In this document: in pieces, positions 18,047-26,136 of the stretch
Layout of the letters: each line of letters begins with the position of its first letter
Position numbering within the stretch: position 1 is the first letter of the stretch
Assembly: GCF_031010195.1 (NCBI RefSeq)
Contig: NZ_JAUAMC010000006.1
Coordinates: 186,001 to 250,000 of the forward strand
DNA length: 64,000 nt
Origin: Halomonas sp. SpR8
Lineage (GTDB): Bacteria; Pseudomonadota; Gammaproteobacteria; Pseudomonadales; Halomonadaceae
Direction: 5' to 3'
Notes under the pieces: generated by a model
Databases searched by the model: none
What the model was told of the DNA's origin: nothing
Seen by the model: the letters and a program-made list of their open reading frames with translations, nothing else
Position numbers and translations under genes: made by a program

Positions 18047-18059
18047 CTTTGGAAGTAGT
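18047..18059 (-). promoter_or_regulatory. Shared 13-bp motif, pqqA copy
   Basis: Exact repeat of CTTTGGAAGTAGT from 8645-8657, in the same orientation, about 162 bases upstream of pqqA. This ties pqqA control to the pedF/dehydrogenase control region. Confidence 0.5.
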
Positions 18060-18292
18060 TTTCTCGCTCTTTTTGGTGGGGCTTGAAGCCTCAGCCAGCC
18101 CATGTTGTAGTTAAACAACCCAGTTGAATCAAAGGTTGAGTAGTATCTGGCAGCCCCCCGTTAGATCCTAGGCTGCTAATAGGTGTTTATGACTAACGTC
18201 GAGAATGGGTAGTGCCCAATCTCTGTGTGGCGGCGCTGTGGGAAGGTAACAGCAGCAGAAAACAACGCAGAAAAAAACAAAGGAGAACGCGA

Positions 18293-19864
18293 GTGAAAAT
18301 AGGTGCACCGAAAGAGAGTGCCCGGGGGGAAGCGCGTGTTGCGCTGACCCCCGAGAGCGCTAAACAGATCCAGAAGCTGGGCCACGAGTGCTTGGTAGAG
18401 AGCGGCGCAGGCCTGGCGGCGGGCTTTAATGACGACACTTATCGTGAGGCGGGCGTTACCGTGGTGGAAGGAGCGGATGCGCTCTGGCACGACGCCGAAG
18501 TGGTTATTAAAGTCCGCGAGCCCTCTGATGAAGAGGCTGAGCGGCTGCGCCAAGGCCAAACCCTGATTGCCTTCTTCTGGCCAGCGCAAAACGAAGCGCT
18601 GCTGGAGAAGTGCAAAGCCCAGGGCGCCACCGTTATCGCTATGGATATGGTGCCGCGTATTTCCCGCGCGCAAAAAATGGACGCGCTCTCCTCCATGGCC
18701 AATATCGCCGGTTACCGGGCGGTGATTGAGGCGGGCAATAACTTTGGCCGCTTCTTTACCGGCCAGGTAACGGCGGCAGGTAAAGTGCCCCCTGCCAAGG
18801 TGCTGGTGATTGGCGCAGGTGTGGCGGGCTTGGCGGCGATCGGTACCGCCACCAGCCTGGGCGCCGTGGTGCGCGCCTTTGACGTACGCCCCGAGGTCTC
18901 TGAGCAGATCGAGTCCATGGGCGCCGAGTTCCTGTTCCTCGATTTCGAAGATAGCCAGGATGGATCCGAAAGCGGCGGCTACGCCTCGCCTTCAAGCCCT
19001 GAGTTTCGCGAGAAGCAGCTTGAGTGCTTCCGCGAGCAGGCGCCCGATGTCGACATCGTCATTACCACGGCGCTGATTCCCGGTCGACCCGCGCCCAAGC
19101 TGTGGCTGGAAGATATGGTTGCGGCCATGAAGCCGGGGTCGGTGGTTATCGATTTGGCGGCCGAAAAAGGCGGCAACTGCGATCTCACTAAACCGGATGA
19201 GCGTGTAGTATCGGATAACGGCGTGGTGGTGATTGGTTACACCGACTTCCCTTCACGCATGGCCACGCAATCATCGTTGCTTTACGCCACCAATATCCGC
19301 CATATGCTGACCGATCTAACCCCCGAGAAAGATGGGGTGATCAATCACAATATGGAGGATGACGTCATCCGTGGCGCCACGGTGACTCACGAGGGCGAAG
19401 TAACCTTCCCGCCACCGCCGCCTAAAGTCAAAGCGATTGCGGCTGCCAAGCCCAAGAAAAAAGAGAAAGAGCCTACGCCGGAGGAGAAAAAAGCCGCCGA
19501 GCTCGCCACCTTCAAAGCACAAACCAAGCGTCAGGTGGGGCTATTGGCCGTCGGTGGTGCGCTAATGCTGCTGCTGGGGCAAGTGGCTCCGGTGTCGTTT
19601 ATGCAGCACTTTATCGTCTTTGTGCTGGCCTGCTTTATCGGCTTCCAGGTGATCTGGAACGTCAGTCACTCGCTGCATACACCGCTGATGGCGGTGACTA
19701 ACGCGATTTCGGGCATCATTATTTTGGGGGCGATTCTGCAGATTGGCTCCGGCAGCGTTGTCGTCGGCGTGCTGGCGGCGATCTCGGTGCTTATCGCGTC
19801 AATCAATATCGTGGGTGGCTTCCTGGTAACACGCCGGATGCTGGCCATGTTCCAAAAATCCTAA
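18293..19864 (+). CDS. pntA: NAD(P) transhydrogenase subunit alpha
   Basis: A 523-aa alpha subunit of the proton-translocating transhydrogenase that couples hydride transfer between NADH and NADP+ to the proton gradient. The N-terminus [21 protein letters not shown], the nucleotide fold [14 protein letters not shown] and C-terminal membrane helices (about 430-520) are clear. A Lys/Glu/Pro-rich linker ([19 protein letters not shown]) joins the soluble and membrane parts. The start is GTG at 18293 with AGGAG 7 bases before it; the longer ATG frame from 18212 is rejected. pntB follows 16 bases later. Confidence 0.93.
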   Translation: MKIGAPKESARGEARVALTPESAKQIQKLGHECLVESGAGLAAGFNDDTYREAGVTVVEGADALWHDAEVVIKVREPSDEEAERLRQGQTLIAFFWPAQNEALLEKCKAQGATVIAMDMVPRISRAQKMDALSSMANIAGYRAVIEAGNNFGRFFTGQVTAAGKVPPAKVLVIGAGVAGLAAIGTATSLGAVVRAFDVRPEVSEQIESMGAEFLFLDFEDSQDGSESGGYASPSSPEFREKQLECFREQAPDVDIVITTALIPGRPAPKLWLEDMVAAMKPGSVVIDLAAEKGGNCDLTKPDERVVSDNGVVVIGYTDFPSRMATQSSLLYATNIRHMLTDLTPEKDGVINHNMEDDVIRGATVTHEGEVTFPPPPPKVKAIAAAKPKKKEKEPTPEEKKAAELATFKAQTKRQVGLLAVGGALMLLLGQVAPVSFMQHFIVFVLACFIGFQVIWNVSHSLHTPLMAVTNAISGIIILGAILQIGSGSVVVGVLAAISVLIASINIVGGFLVTRRMLAMFQKS

Positions 19865-19880
19865 GCGGCGGAGAGACGAT

Positions 19881-21323
19881 ATGTTAGGTCAAGGATTCGT
19901 ATCTGCCGCGGCGATCGCGGCAAGCGTACTGTTTATTCTGTCGCTAGGCGGCTTGAGTAACCAGGAGAAAGCCAAGCGGGCCGTGTGGTACGGCATTGTG
20001 GGTATGGCGCTGGCGGTGTTTTTTACCGCCTTAGGGCCGGGTATCGGTGGCTACTGGTGGCTCATCCCGATGATGATTATCGGTGCCGGTATCGGTGTCT
20101 ATGTGGCGGGCAAGGTCGAGATGACCGAAATGCCGCAACTCGTGGCAGCGCTGCACAGTTTTGTCGGCTTGGCCGCGGTGTTTGTGGCCTGGAGCGCAGA
20201 TTTAGAGCGCCGACGGGTGCTGGCGGCACAAGCGGCCGATGGCGTTATGCAGGAGTTTTCGGCGTTTGCCGCGCTGGTTGCCACCAAGGCGCCTGACGAG
20301 CTTACTTTTCTGCAGATTGAAGTCGTGTTCGCTATCTTTATCGGCGCAGTGACTTTCACTGGTTCGGTGGTGGCGTTCGGTAAGCTGGCCGGTAAAGTGG
20401 ATGGCAAGCCGCGCCAACTGCCCGGTGGGCATATGCTTAACGCCGGAGCGGCGGTGCTTTCGCTAGTGTTAGCCATTTTGTACCTCAATGGTGCGGGCTT
20501 CTGGACGTTGATTGTGCTCGCAGCGCTGTCGTTGTTTATCGGTTACCACCTGATCATGGGCATTGGCGGTGCGGATATGCCGGTGGTGGTTTCGATGCTC
20601 AACAGCTACTCGGGCTGGGCGGCGGCGGCCATCGGCTTCACGCTTTCTAATGATCTGTTGATTGTGACCGGTGCGCTGGTGGGCTCATCCGGTGCGATTC
20701 TCTCTTACATCATGTGTAAGGCGATGAACCGCAACTTCGTTAACGTGATCCTGGGTGGCTTTGGTGGCAGCCAAGGGCCTGCGGCGGAGATCGAAGGCGA
20801 GCAGGTGGCCATTGATGCCGGCGGTGTGGCCAGCGCGTTGAACGATGCCGATAGCGTGATTATCGTACCAGGTTACGGCATGGCAGTGGCCCAGGCACAA
20901 ACCGCGGTGAGCGATCTGGTGCGCAAGCTACGCGCAGCGGGCAAGACCGTACGCTTTGGTATTCACCCGGTAGCCGGGCGCTTACCAGGCCATATGAACG
21001 TACTGCTGGCGGAAGCCAAGGTGCCTTACGACATCGTGCTGGAAATGGACGAGATCAACGACGATTTCCCCACCACCGACGTGGTGATCGTGATTGGTTC
21101 TAACGACATCGTTAATCCGGCAGCCGAGGAAGACCCCAACAGCCCTATCGCCGGTATGCCGGTGCTGAAGGTGTGGGAAGCCAAGCAGGTGTTTGTCAGC
21201 AAACGCGGCCAGGGAACCGGCTACTCCGGCATCGAGAATCCGCTGTTTTTCAAAGACAACACGCGGATGTTCTACGGTGATGCTCGGGATAGCTTAAATA
21301 CGCTGCTGCCGTTGATTGATTAG
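19881..21323 (+). CDS. pntB: NAD(P) transhydrogenase subunit beta
   Basis: A 480-aa beta subunit with about nine membrane helices in the first 270 residues and an NADP-binding C-terminal domain ([34 protein letters not shown]). It forms the proton channel and NADP(H) site of the enzyme with PntA. A GGAGAG ribosome site precedes the ATG, and a strong terminator lies about 60 bases past the stop. Confidence 0.95.
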   Translation: MLGQGFVSAAAIAASVLFILSLGGLSNQEKAKRAVWYGIVGMALAVFFTALGPGIGGYWWLIPMMIIGAGIGVYVAGKVEMTEMPQLVAALHSFVGLAAVFVAWSADLERRRVLAAQAADGVMQEFSAFAALVATKAPDELTFLQIEVVFAIFIGAVTFTGSVVAFGKLAGKVDGKPRQLPGGHMLNAGAAVLSLVLAILYLNGAGFWTLIVLAALSLFIGYHLIMGIGGADMPVVVSMLNSYSGWAAAAIGFTLSNDLLIVTGALVGSSGAILSYIMCKAMNRNFVNVILGGFGGSQGPAAEIEGEQVAIDAGGVASALNDADSVIIVPGYGMAVAQAQTAVSDLVRKLRAAGKTVRFGIHPVAGRLPGHMNVLLAEAKVPYDIVLEMDEINDDFPTTDVVIVIGSNDIVNPAAEEDPNSPIAGMPVLKVWEAKQVFVSKRGQGTGYSGIENPLFFKDNTRMFYGDARDSLNTLLPLID

Positions 21324-21382
21324 GCCTTAGCTACCCATGCAACGTAGCTAGACGCTAGATTACTAAGAGCCATTAAGTACTG

Positions 21383-21409
21383 AGCCCGCGAGCAATCGCG
21401 GGCTTTTTA
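21383..21409 (+). terminator. Terminator after pntAB
   Basis: Stem AGCCCGCG (21383-21390) and CGCGGGCT (21397-21404) with a 6-base loop, followed by a run of T. It ends the pntAB transcript. Confidence 0.9.
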
Positions 21410-21427
21410 GTTGTACGCCTGACTGGC

Positions 21428-21535
21428 TCAGTCCTGCGCGACTGCCCATGGGTCGATGTCGATCAGTTCGGCGTCCATGTCGCGTTCCTCCAGCGTATTG
21501 ACCGCATAGCGGGCGAGACGGATGCCACCAACTCG
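21428..21535 (-). pseudogene. Possible NAD(P)H-dependent flavin reductase remnant
   Basis: Reading on in the same frame past the histidine kinase stop gives 35 further codons to a TGA at 21428, with coding-like composition: GGIRLARYAVNTLEERDMDA then ELIDIDPWAVAQD. This resembles the first helix and second strand of NADPH-dependent FMN reductases (G-R-x-x-x-x-A-R-x-x-x-x-x-L-E-x-R-G-x-x-x-x-L-I-D). There is no start codon and no catalytic remainder, so it would be a fragment at the edge of an inserted block. It is short and the identification is tentative. Confidence 0.35.
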
Positions 21536-23032
21536 TCAGCCCGGGCGGATCGCCCTCTCATCGAGTATCGCCTTCGGCAGCGTGAACCAGATACAGGTGC
21601 CTTTTCCCGGCTTGCTCTCGATGACGAGTTGCGACTCGTGGCGCTTCAGCACTTCGGAGACGATGGCGAGTCCCAGTCCGGTACCTTCACCCCGCTCACG
21701 TCCAATCGTGGTGCGATAGAAGCGCTGCGAGATGAGGGGGATTTCTTTTTTGGGGATGCCGACACCGGTATCTCTGACCCCGATCTTGAGCCGGGCATCG
21801 TCGAACTCGAGAATTCGTATCGAGACCGTGCCGCCGGTGTTCGTGGCGGTGATGGCGTTGTCGACCATATTGGTCAGCGCGTGATCGATCAGTTCGATGT
21901 CGGCGGAGACCTCGGCTATCGCTGTCTGGTTTTCCACACGAAGCTTGATGCCTTTCTCCAGCGCGCGAGGGTGAAATTTACCTAGAATGTCGTTGGCCAG
22001 TTCGGCGAAGGAGAACGTGCTTGGGCATAGCGGTCGGCCCGCGATATTGGCGCGAGACATCTGCGAGAGCTGGTCGGCCAACTGGGCCATTCGCTCCACG
22101 TTGGCGCGAATGGCGTCTAGACCGCTGCGTGTTTCATCGTCGAGAGACCTGTGATCCAACTGCTTGGCGTAGCCCAACAGGGAGGTCATCGGTGTGCGGA
22201 ATTCGTGAGACAGGTTGGCGATGAGTTCCCGCCGCTGGCGGTCGGTATCGTGCAGCGCCTCGACCTGGGCTTCGATGGTGGCCGCCATGTCGTTGAAGGC
22301 ACGCCCGACCCGGCCGATTTCGTCGTCGATCGACTCGGGACTGCGCTGTCGGTAATCGCCCTCGGCAAAGCGTTGGACGGTGCGGGTCAGCCGTGAAAAG
22401 CGTCGCGTCAGAAGAGCGAAGAGGGCGAGGCCCACCGCCAGCGTCAATGCCAACGCCACGCAGCCTGCGATGAGCAGTGTGCGCAAGATGCTGCTCGTCT
22501 GCCAGATGTTGGCCATCGAGACATCTGTATTGGCCTCCAGTTGCACCAGCAGATAGCCCGATTGATGCTGCGGGCCGTAGGTGATTGGGGCAACTGAAAA
22601 AACGCCCTCGTCGCCCCGGCAGGGCATGTCCGCGTAGACCGGCAGCATGGGCATATCGGAAAGCAGTTCATCTATAGCATCCCGGTCGATTCGGCGGTCG
22701 AGGCCGCAGCGGTCGTGGGCGTAAGCGCCAACCACCGTGCCGTCGGTGTCGAGCACGTACAGCGAGAGCGCCGGATTGATGGTCATGACCCGCTCTACGG
22801 CCTCTAGAGTCGAAGGGCTATAAACGCCGTCGTCGAGCTGCAGCACGGGAGCCAGGTGGTGGGCCATGTCGATCTGATTGCGCTGCAGCCATTCGCGTCC
22901 CAACTGGCCGAACTGATCGACCGCCACCAGTGTGGTCGTGGTGGAGAGTGCGATCATGCTTAGCAGATAGACGAACACGATGCGCGCGAACAGGCTGCGG
23001 TAAGTTCTTCGCAACGTTTTGCCAAGGCTCAT
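21536..23032 (-). CDS. Membrane sensor histidine kinase (HAMP, HisKA, HATPase)
   Basis: A 498-aa two-TM sensor kinase. TM1 is at about 20-40 (IVFVYLLSMIALSTTTTLVAV), then a periplasmic sensor of about 130 residues containing Cys (RCGLDRR, MPCRGDEG), TM2 (LLIAGCVALALTLAVGLALF), HAMP, HisKA (LIANLSHEFRTPM) and an ATPase domain (NMVDNAITAT, GEGTGLGLAIV). The start at 23032 overlaps the response regulator stop as ATGA. It faces away from a Met-rich peptide, cytochrome b and molybdopterin reductase operon, so it probably senses periplasmic oxidant or redox stress and controls that operon; this is inference. Confidence 0.9.
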   Translation of the reverse strand: MSLGKTLRRTYRSLFARIVFVYLLSMIALSTTTTLVAVDQFGQLGREWLQRNQIDMAHHLAPVLQLDDGVYSPSTLEAVERVMTINPALSLYVLDTDGTVVGAYAHDRCGLDRRIDRDAIDELLSDMPMLPVYADMPCRGDEGVFSVAPITYGPQHQSGYLLVQLEANTDVSMANIWQTSSILRTLLIAGCVALALTLAVGLALFALLTRRFSRLTRTVQRFAEGDYRQRSPESIDDEIGRVGRAFNDMAATIEAQVEALHDTDRQRRELIANLSHEFRTPMTSLLGYAKQLDHRSLDDETRSGLDAIRANVERMAQLADQLSQMSRANIAGRPLCPSTFSFAELANDILGKFHPRALEKGIKLRVENQTAIAEVSADIELIDHALTNMVDNAITATNTGGTVSIRILEFDDARLKIGVRDTGVGIPKKEIPLISQRFYRTTIGRERGEGTGLGLAIVSEVLKRHESQLVIESKPGKGTCIWFTLPKAILDERAIRPG

Positions 23033-23751
23033 GGGGCGTTCTCGTCGGATACTGATGCTGGAGCGTCGTCGTCGGTGAACCGATAACCGGTGCCCCACAC
23101 GGTGAGAATGTACTCGGGCCGCGTCGGGTCTGGCTCTATCTTGCTGCGCAACCTATTGATGTGCGTATTGACGGTGTGATCAAAGCCGTCGAATTCTGGA
23201 CCCCATACGGCATCAAGCAACTCGCTGCGGGAAAATCCCTTACCCGGGTGGCGGGCAAAGAACACCAGTAGGGCGAACTCCCGGGTCGTGAGTTGAATCA
23301 TGTTTCCGTCGAATTTAACCCTGTGGCCGTCGATGTCGATCTCCAGCGCTTTTATCTTCATGAGCGTCGACGACGTAAGCTCCTCCATCGCCTTTCGACG
23401 ACGCAGAAGCGCTTGGATTCTCGCCAATAAAATATCGGTATCGAATGGCTTAGTGATGTAGTCGTCGGCACCGATTTCCAGACCGACAACCACGTCCCGC
23501 GTGCCGGCGAGCGCCGTCAGCATGATGATTGGAATAGTGGCGTCGTGAGCGCGAATGTCTCGACACACGGCGAGACCGTCAATGCCCGGTAGCATCAGAT
23601 CAAGAACGACGAGTGAGGCATTCCGCCATCGATTCAAGGCTTCTTCCCCGGTCGAAACCCAGGTCGGCTGATGGCCGGCCTGGGCGAGAATGCTCGTTAA
23701 TAGCCGACCAATATCGGGATCGTCCTCGACGCAAAGTATCGGGCACGACAT
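23029..23751 (-). CDS. OmpR-family response regulator
   Basis: A 240-aa regulator with an N-terminal receiver (acidic CVEDDPD, phospho-acceptor Asp51 in VVLDLMLPGIDG, switch Lys in TKPFDTD) and a C-terminal winged helix (FSRSELLDAVWGPEF, VNTHINRLRSKIE). The GAGG ribosome site lies about 10 bases ahead of the ATG. It is co-transcribed with the kinase and diverges from the Met-rich peptide gene. Confidence 0.93.
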   Translation of the reverse strand: MSCPILCVEDDPDIGRLLTSILAQAGHQPTWVSTGEEALNRWRNASLVVLDLMLPGIDGLAVCRDIRAHDATIPIIMLTALAGTRDVVVGLEIGADDYITKPFDTDILLARIQALLRRRKAMEELTSSTLMKIKALEIDIDGHRVKFDGNMIQLTTREFALLVFFARHPGKGFSRSELLDAVWGPEFDGFDHTVNTHINRLRSKIEPDPTRPEYILTVWGTGYRFTDDDAPASVSDENAP

Positions 23752-23797
23752 AGCGGTTTTCCTCTAAGTGAACTGTGAATCCTAGCCCAATGTACTT

Positions 23798-23849
23798 CGT
23801 TAATCATCACGGAAACGTTATCACCGAACGTTATGATTCTGTGATGATT
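23798..23849. promoter_or_regulatory. Candidate operator between regulator and Met-rich peptide genes
   Basis: In the 174-base divergent gap, AATCATCAC (23802-23810) and GTGATGATT (23841-23849) form a perfect 9-bp inverted repeat. Between them lie two copies of AACGTTAT (23814-23821 and 23827-23834), and a related CGTTAATC overlaps the left arm from 23798. This layout suits binding of the adjacent OmpR-family regulator. Confidence 0.5.
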
Positions 23850-23925
23850 GAGCTGACATTCCTGTTTATCTTTGGCAAACCGTGTCGGACTGGACACGGA
23901 TACCTAGATAAATCAGGAGAGAATC

Positions 23926-24246
23926 ATGATCCGCACAACATCCAAATATCTACTCGCCCTGAGTGCTGTACTGCTGAGCGGCGGCCTCGCCTTCACCACG
24001 CTCGCCAGTGCCCAGACCGACAATATGTCCCAGGACACGATGAGTCAGGACGGCATGAGCCATGACGATGGCATGAGCCACGACGACGGCATGAGCCACG
24101 ACGATGGCATGAGCCACGACGATGGCATGAGCCACGACGATGGCATGAGCCATGACGATGGCATGAGCCATGACGATGGCATGAGCCACGACGGTAGCAT
24201 GAGCCATGACGAAATGAGCAGCGACTCCATGGAGCATGCCAACTAA
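23926..24246 (+). CDS. Periplasmic methionine-rich MSHDDG-repeat peptide (MXKDX-like)
   Basis: A 106-aa protein with a signal peptide (about 1-30, ending LASAQ) and then an almost purely repetitive mature part: seven perfect MSHDDG hexapeptides at 24055-24180, followed by MSHDGS and MSHDEM. The mature peptide of about 76 residues has 13 Met, evenly spaced with His and Asp. Small Met-rich repeat peptides of this kind include MrpX, which is oxidised by hypochlorite and then repaired by a YedY-type methionine sulfoxide reductase. The two following genes encode just such a reductase and a cytochrome b. Metal binding by His/Asp/Met is an alternative role. GGAGAG precedes the ATG. Confidence 0.85.
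   Translation: MIRTTSKYLLALSAVLLSGGLAFTTLASAQTDNMSQDTMSQDGMSHDDGMSHDDGMSHDDGMSHDDGMSHDDGMSHDDGMSHDDGMSHDGSMSHDEMSSDSMEHAN
24055..24198 (+). repeat. 18-bp in-frame tandem repeat array
   Basis: Units of 18 bp coding for MSHDDG begin at 24055, 24073, 24091, 24109, 24127, 24145 and 24163, and a variant unit at 24181. Copies differ only at silent positions (CAC/CAT, GAC/GAT), so the array is recent or kept homogeneous. It is a likely site of copy-number change by slippage. Confidence 0.95.
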
Positions 24247-24312
24247 AGGTTGCGATTCGGCAAATCAGGCGCTGCCTGGTTTGCCGGGCGCCTTCGTTTC
24301 GAGGTCAATATC

Positions 24313-25185
24313 ATGTCTGAGTCTGTCAAAGCTTCGAACGCTAGTGACTCGACCGGTGATGTGTCCGGTGCGCCGGCCACACGAGTGATCAAACGGCATA
24401 CGCTGGCGACTCGTCTGTGGCATTGGACGAATCTCGTCTGCCTGATCGTGTTGCTGATGAGCGGTTTGCAGATATTCAATGCACACCCCGCGCTCTATTG
24501 GGGGGAGCAATCCGATTTCGCTAACCCTTTTATCGCGATCCATGCGCGCACCGCCGAGGATGGCGAGCCCATGGGCGTGGTTCGTATCGCTGGACAGGTG
24601 TTCGATACCACCGGCGTACTGGGGCTCTCCGATGACAACGGCCAGCTACGCGAACGGGCCTTCCCCCGTTGGGCGACGCTGCCGGGAGACAAGTGGTTGT
24701 CGATGGGGCGTAACTGGCATTTTCTGGCTGCGTGGATCTTCGTGCCGCTGCTCGTCGCGTATCTGCTCTATATCCTGCTGGTGCCCCAACGACGACGGGC
24801 GCTGTTTCCAACGTGGGTGCAGTTGAAGAACATCCCGAGGACTGTATTTGATCATGCGCGGCTGCGTTTTCATCACGAAGCTGACTACAACGGTATCCAG
24901 AAGCTGACCTACCTGCTGGTGCTGTTCGGGTTGCTGCCAGTAATGATTTTGTCGGGGCTGACCATGGCACCCAGTGTCAACGCTGCCTGGCCGTGGCTCA
25001 CCGAACTTTTCGGCGGACGACAGAGTGCTCGCACCTTTCATTTTCTCTGTGCAACGGCCCTCATTGGCTTTTTCGTCGTGCACATCGCGCTGGTGCTGGT
25101 ATCCGGCGTTTTCAACAACCTGCGCTCGATGGTAAGCGGTCGCTACCGCATCCAGGCAGAAGCGCATGACGGAGCCGAGACATGA
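24313..25185 (+). CDS. Cytochrome b561-type membrane subunit (YedZ/MsrQ-like role)
   Basis: A 290-aa membrane cytochrome b of the b561/Ni-hydrogenase type. Four helices are evident: LWHWTNLVCLIVLLMSGLQI, FLAAWIFVPLLVAYLLYILL, LTYLLVLFGLLPVMILSGL and FLCATALIGFFVVHIALVLV, with His in the first, second and fourth as haem ligands. The start at 24313 has GAGG upstream and gives a cytoplasmic N-terminus before TM1. It should pass electrons from the quinol pool to the periplasmic molybdopterin protein, whose start overlaps its stop by ATGA. The direction of electron flow cannot be fixed from sequence; sulfite-oxidase-like systems run the other way. Confidence 0.85.
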   Translation: MSESVKASNASDSTGDVSGAPATRVIKRHTLATRLWHWTNLVCLIVLLMSGLQIFNAHPALYWGEQSDFANPFIAIHARTAEDGEPMGVVRIAGQVFDTTGVLGLSDDNGQLRERAFPRWATLPGDKWLSMGRNWHFLAAWIFVPLLVAYLLYILLVPQRRRALFPTWVQLKNIPRTVFDHARLRFHHEADYNGIQKLTYLLVLFGLLPVMILSGLTMAPSVNAAWPWLTELFGGRQSARTFHFLCATALIGFFVVHIALVLVSGVFNNLRSMVSGRYRIQAEAHDGAET

Positions 25186-25979
25186 CTGACTCGAACAGAC
25201 ACTCGACATCACCAACGCCCGACCGCGCTCGACGGCGACTGCTGGGTGGCCTGTGCGCGCTGGGGGCTGGCACTTTCCTTGCCGGTTGCGACCGACTGTC
25301 GGGAAGCGCGCCCGTGCGCGCGGCGCTGAGCAATGTCGAGCAACTCTCTTACAAGGCCCAACGTCTGATCGCCTCGCGCCAAGCACTCGCGAAGGAGTTC
25401 GACAAGAGTCATATCGCGCCGGTGTTCCGTCCCAATGGCACCACTGACCCGCAGGAGGATTACTATCGTGCCTGGGTTGAGAATGGTTTCGCCGACTGGC
25501 GTCTGACCATCGACGGGCTGGTCGAAGAGCCGATGACGCTGTCGTTGCCGGCGCTTCGGGAGATGGCCTCGCGAACCCAGATCACTCGTCACGATTGCGT
25601 CGAGGGTTGGAGCTGTATCGGGCAGTGGACTGGCGTTCCTCTGGCAGATCTGCTTGATCGGGTGCGTCCGGCAGATACCGCGCGCTTCGTGGTTTTTCAC
25701 TGTGCAGATCACACCTACGGAGGGTCGGATCTGTACTACGAGAGCCTCGACATGATCGAGGCGTATCATCCGCAGACGCTGCTTGCCTACGATCTCAACG
25801 GCGAACCGCTACCGGTGGCTAACGGGGCGCCTATTCGTCTGCGCGCCGAGCGTCAGTTGGGTTACAAGCATGCCAAGTACGTGATGCGTGTCGAACTGGT
25901 GGAAAGCTTCAAGCAGCTCCACGGCGGCAAGGGAGGATATTGGGAGGATAGGGGCTACGACTGGTGGGCGGGCATCTAG
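25182..25979 (+). CDS. Tat-exported molybdopterin oxidoreductase (sulfite oxidase/MsrP family)
   Basis: A 265-aa Oxidored_molyb protein. A twin-arginine signal RARRRLLGG (about 15-23) is followed by a lipobox LAGC with Cys36, so it is probably a Tat-exported lipoprotein. The molybdenum ligand is Cys139 in RHDCVEGWSC. It is smaller than sulfite oxidase and lacks its dimerisation domain, closer to MsrP (YedY), which reduces protein-bound methionine sulfoxide in the periplasm. With the preceding cytochrome b and Met-rich peptide it makes a MrpX/YedYZ-like set. The substrate is inferred from this context. Confidence 0.85.
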   Translation: MTDSNRHSTSPTPDRARRRLLGGLCALGAGTFLAGCDRLSGSAPVRAALSNVEQLSYKAQRLIASRQALAKEFDKSHIAPVFRPNGTTDPQEDYYRAWVENGFADWRLTIDGLVEEPMTLSLPALREMASRTQITRHDCVEGWSCIGQWTGVPLADLLDRVRPADTARFVVFHCADHTYGGSDLYYESLDMIEAYHPQTLLAYDLNGEPLPVANGAPIRLRAERQLGYKHAKYVMRVELVESFKQLHGGKGGYWEDRGYDWWAGI

Positions 25980-26136
25980 GCGATGACCATCGAGCGCGTG
26001 AAAATTAGTCATGAGGCAACCCTTCGCGCGGGTGCCGTCGCCACGGGGCCACGAGTCTTCGGTACTCGATTATGTGCAGGGCACTGCTGCGCCTGCTATG
26101 GTCGAGTATCTTCTTGTGTGTTGAGCAATCGCTACT

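Larger units (their letters stand above)
17886..18292. promoter_or_regulatory. Divergent control region between pqqA and pntA
   Basis: A gap of about 400 bases with no credible protein gene. Near pqqA it holds a perfect 18-bp element (TTGCAAC-TGTC-GTTGCAA, 17929-17946), and further up the 13-bp word shared with the pedF region (18047-18059). The pntA side carries an A-rich leader and AGGAG at 18281-18285. Confidence 0.6.

Noticed and set aside
18176-18673. Minus-strand open frame opposite pntA
   Set aside because: Antisense to the clear pntA coding frame, with no motif or ribosome site.
24055-24198. Possible CRISPR array
   Set aside because: Units are contiguous 18-bp coding repeats without spacers, in frame inside a signal peptide protein gene.
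23950-24242. Minus-strand frames of repetitive His/Met/Ala or Ser/Trp/Leu content
   Set aside because: They only mirror the 18-bp array of the Met-rich peptide gene on the other strand.
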